Part shown: positions 62,829-64,000 of the stretch, one piece after another | Layout of the letters: every line of letters starts with the position of its first letter | How positions within the stretch are numbered: the first letter of the stretch is position 1 | From: an uncultured Bacteroidota bacterium | GTDB taxonomy: Bacteria > Bacteroidota > Bacteroidia > B-17B0 > Aurantibacillaceae | Assembly (NCBI GenBank): GCA_903834765.1 | Contig: CAILKE010000043.1 | Coordinates: 1-64,000 of the forward strand | Reading direction: 5' to 3' | DNA length: 64,000 nt | Translations under genes and position numbers: made by a program | Notes under the pieces: model-generated | Databases searched by the model: none | Seen by the model: the letters and a program-made list of their open reading frames with translations, nothing else | Told to the model about the DNA's origin: nothing

Positions 62829-63733
62829 ATGGCATCAATTGATAAAGAGATTTGGAAGCAAATTCCATATTTAAGGGGAGTAACAGAAAAAAATTATGCG
62901 GTATCTAACAAAGGAAGAATTGCCTCTTATCTTTTTAACATCAAAGATTTGACCGTTTTAAAACCACTATTGTATGATGGGATGTTTCGTTTTAATATTC
63001 GCTATAAAGGAAAGATTATTGGTTTGTTTCCTGCTGTAGCTGTGGCAACGGTTTTTATCAAAAAACCAAATTCAAAATGCATTAAAATTATTCATTTGAA
63101 TTATGATAAAACGAATAATGCGATTTCTAATTTAAAATGGGTTACGAGCGAAGAATATTTTACACACAGAGCAAAAAACAAACATTCTACAGCTGCTTTA
63201 TTAGCAAAGGTTGCGTTAAAAAATATGTCTAAAAAGCTGGATGAGAAAAAAGTTATTCAATTAAAAAAAGAAATTTGGAATCCTAAACGTAAAGTATCGC
63301 TTAAGCAATTGGCTTACAAATACGGAATTGCAGAAATGAATTTATACCGTATTAAATCAGGTGTGTTTTGGTATCACATCCGCGTTGAGGGAGAGCCATT
63401 GCACGATTCATATAAGTTATATTTGAAAAATTTGGAATTGTATAACAAACAATTAGCAAAAGATGAAGCGCAAAAAGCCAAACAATTAGCAGATAAAAAA
63501 GCTAAAAGACAAAAATCCGAAGAACGCAGAAAGCGCTTGGCGGCTGATAAAAAAGCAAGACAATTAGCGAGTGTCAAACGCAAAAAGCAATTGAGCGAAT
63601 TGCAATAGAAAAAAGAAAAAAACAAAGAGCTAAATTAGCTGAGAACCGTTTAGCAGAAAAGGCTAAGAAAAAAGCTTCACGACCAAGCGCGACTAAAAAA
63701 ATTAAAAAGAAGAATAAGAAGAAGTTAAAATAA
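62829..63733 (+). pseudogene. NUMOD4/HNH-like protein gene with -1 frameshift near the 3' end
   Basis: The open frame 62829-63608 encodes 259 residues: a NUMOD4-type start (EIWKQIPYLRGVTEKNYAVSNKGRIASY), a degenerate HNH-like segment (IIHLNYDKTNNAISNLKWVTSEE) that keeps the NNxxxNLxWVT pattern, an HTH-like region (SLKQLAYKYGIAEMNLYRIKSG) and a long Lys/Ala-rich tail. After the stop, a -1 frame stays open for 46 codons (63593-63733) with the same composition (AIEKRKKQRAKLAENRLAEKAKKK). An A6-to-A5 loss at 63582-63586 would explain this; the restored protein would be 301 residues. It could be a real truncation or a sequencing error. The HNH catalytic residues look eroded, so nuclease activity is doubtful; DNA binding is plausible. 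Confidence 0.65.
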
Positions 63734-63772
63734 TTAGATAATCTAAACAATAAAATCTGTTAATCCTCCATT

Positions 63773-64000
63773 ATGCAAATACCCGCCTATTTAAAAAAAG
63801 GAGATACGGTAGCAATTATTGCTACAGCGCGCAAAATAAGCGAAGAGGAAATAAAACCCGCTATTGCTTTTTTAGAAAGCTATGGATTGAACGTGATATG
63901 TGGGGCGCATTTGTATAAAACTGATAATCAGTTTGCGGGTACGGATGATCAACGTGCTTCCGATCTGCAATGGGCTTTAGATAATAAAGAGATCAAAGCA
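63773..64000 (+). CDS. LD-carboxypeptidase (S66 family), 3' end outside window
   Basis: 76 codons from the ATG at 63773 (MQIPAYLKKGDTVAIIATARKIS), open to the window end. The opening with PxYLKxGDxVAIIATA, then FLESYGLNVICGAHL and FAGTDDQRASDLQWALDN, is typical of muramoyltetrapeptide carboxypeptidase (LdcA-like), which trims the terminal D-Ala from recycled murein peptides in the cytoplasm. The catalytic Ser (in GRSD-type motif) lies beyond the window. Confidence 0.85.
   Translation, partial: MQIPAYLKKGDTVAIIATARKISEEEIKPAIAFLESYGLNVICGAHLYKTDNQFAGTDDQRASDLQWALDNKEIKA

Overview
The window looks like a chromosomal segment of a low-GC member of the Bacteroidota (Flavobacteriia/Sphingobacteriia-like). 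The evidence is secreted proteins with type IX (Por) C-terminal sorting tails, many Bacteroidota-type -7 boxes (TAnnTTTG), glutamine synthetase III, DUF4834, DUF3098 and BatA-type proteins, very AT-rich ribosome-binding regions, and intergenic palindromes typical of this phylum. Genus and species cannot be told from the sequence alone. I found no rRNA, tRNA, CRISPR array, prophage or complete insertion sequence.

Layout. 1-6.6 kb: end of nadA, then an overlapping module of a secreted MORN-repeat protein, a soluble six-PAS histidine kinase and a LytTR response regulator. 6.7-10.1 kb: mnmG, an acetyltransferase and a methyltransferase, carrying three parS-like sites (one a perfect consensus), which suggests an origin-proximal, ParB-loaded region. 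10.2-16.3 kb: a plug-only TonB-receptor-like protein, an ECF sigma/membrane TPR pair, a small S4 protein, an rnhB operon, and two divergent peroxiredoxins. 16.3-18.7 kb: a 600-bp leader/repeat region ahead of lepA. 18.9-27.9 kb: KdsC-like phosphatase, SiaB-like protein, transaldolase-CBS fusion, pgk, a SPOR protein, then sucA-sucB. 28-35 kb: a response regulator/kinase pair, a GloVer-repeat secreted protein, a TPR-SpoIIE phosphatase and an OmpA-like protein. 35-43 kb: surface polysaccharide genes (two Wzi/RemB-like barrels around a WecA-like transferase, fcl, gmd, DUF3098, uppP). 43-56.4 kb: glnA type III, secreted proteins, a BatA-like protein, a dihydroorotase-family protein, clpX. 56.4-64 kb: a second copy of the lepA-leader element before an eRF1-like protein, a MITE-like repeat, a DEAD-box helicase, pirin, metG, a frameshifted NUMOD4/HNH-like gene and the start of an LD-carboxypeptidase.

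Most genes are core metabolism, translation and envelope functions. The least explained signals are: (i) a hairpin element present twice in tandem before lepA and once, 40 kb away, before an eRF1-like gene, with compensatory base changes in its stem; (ii) the parS cluster behind mnmG; (iii) a fructose-6-phosphate-aldolase-type transaldolase fused to KdsD-like CBS domains and lying near a KdsC-like phosphatase; (iv) a dispersed palindromic repeat translated within the sucB linker; and (v) operator-like palindromes inside the glnA and siaB-like promoters.
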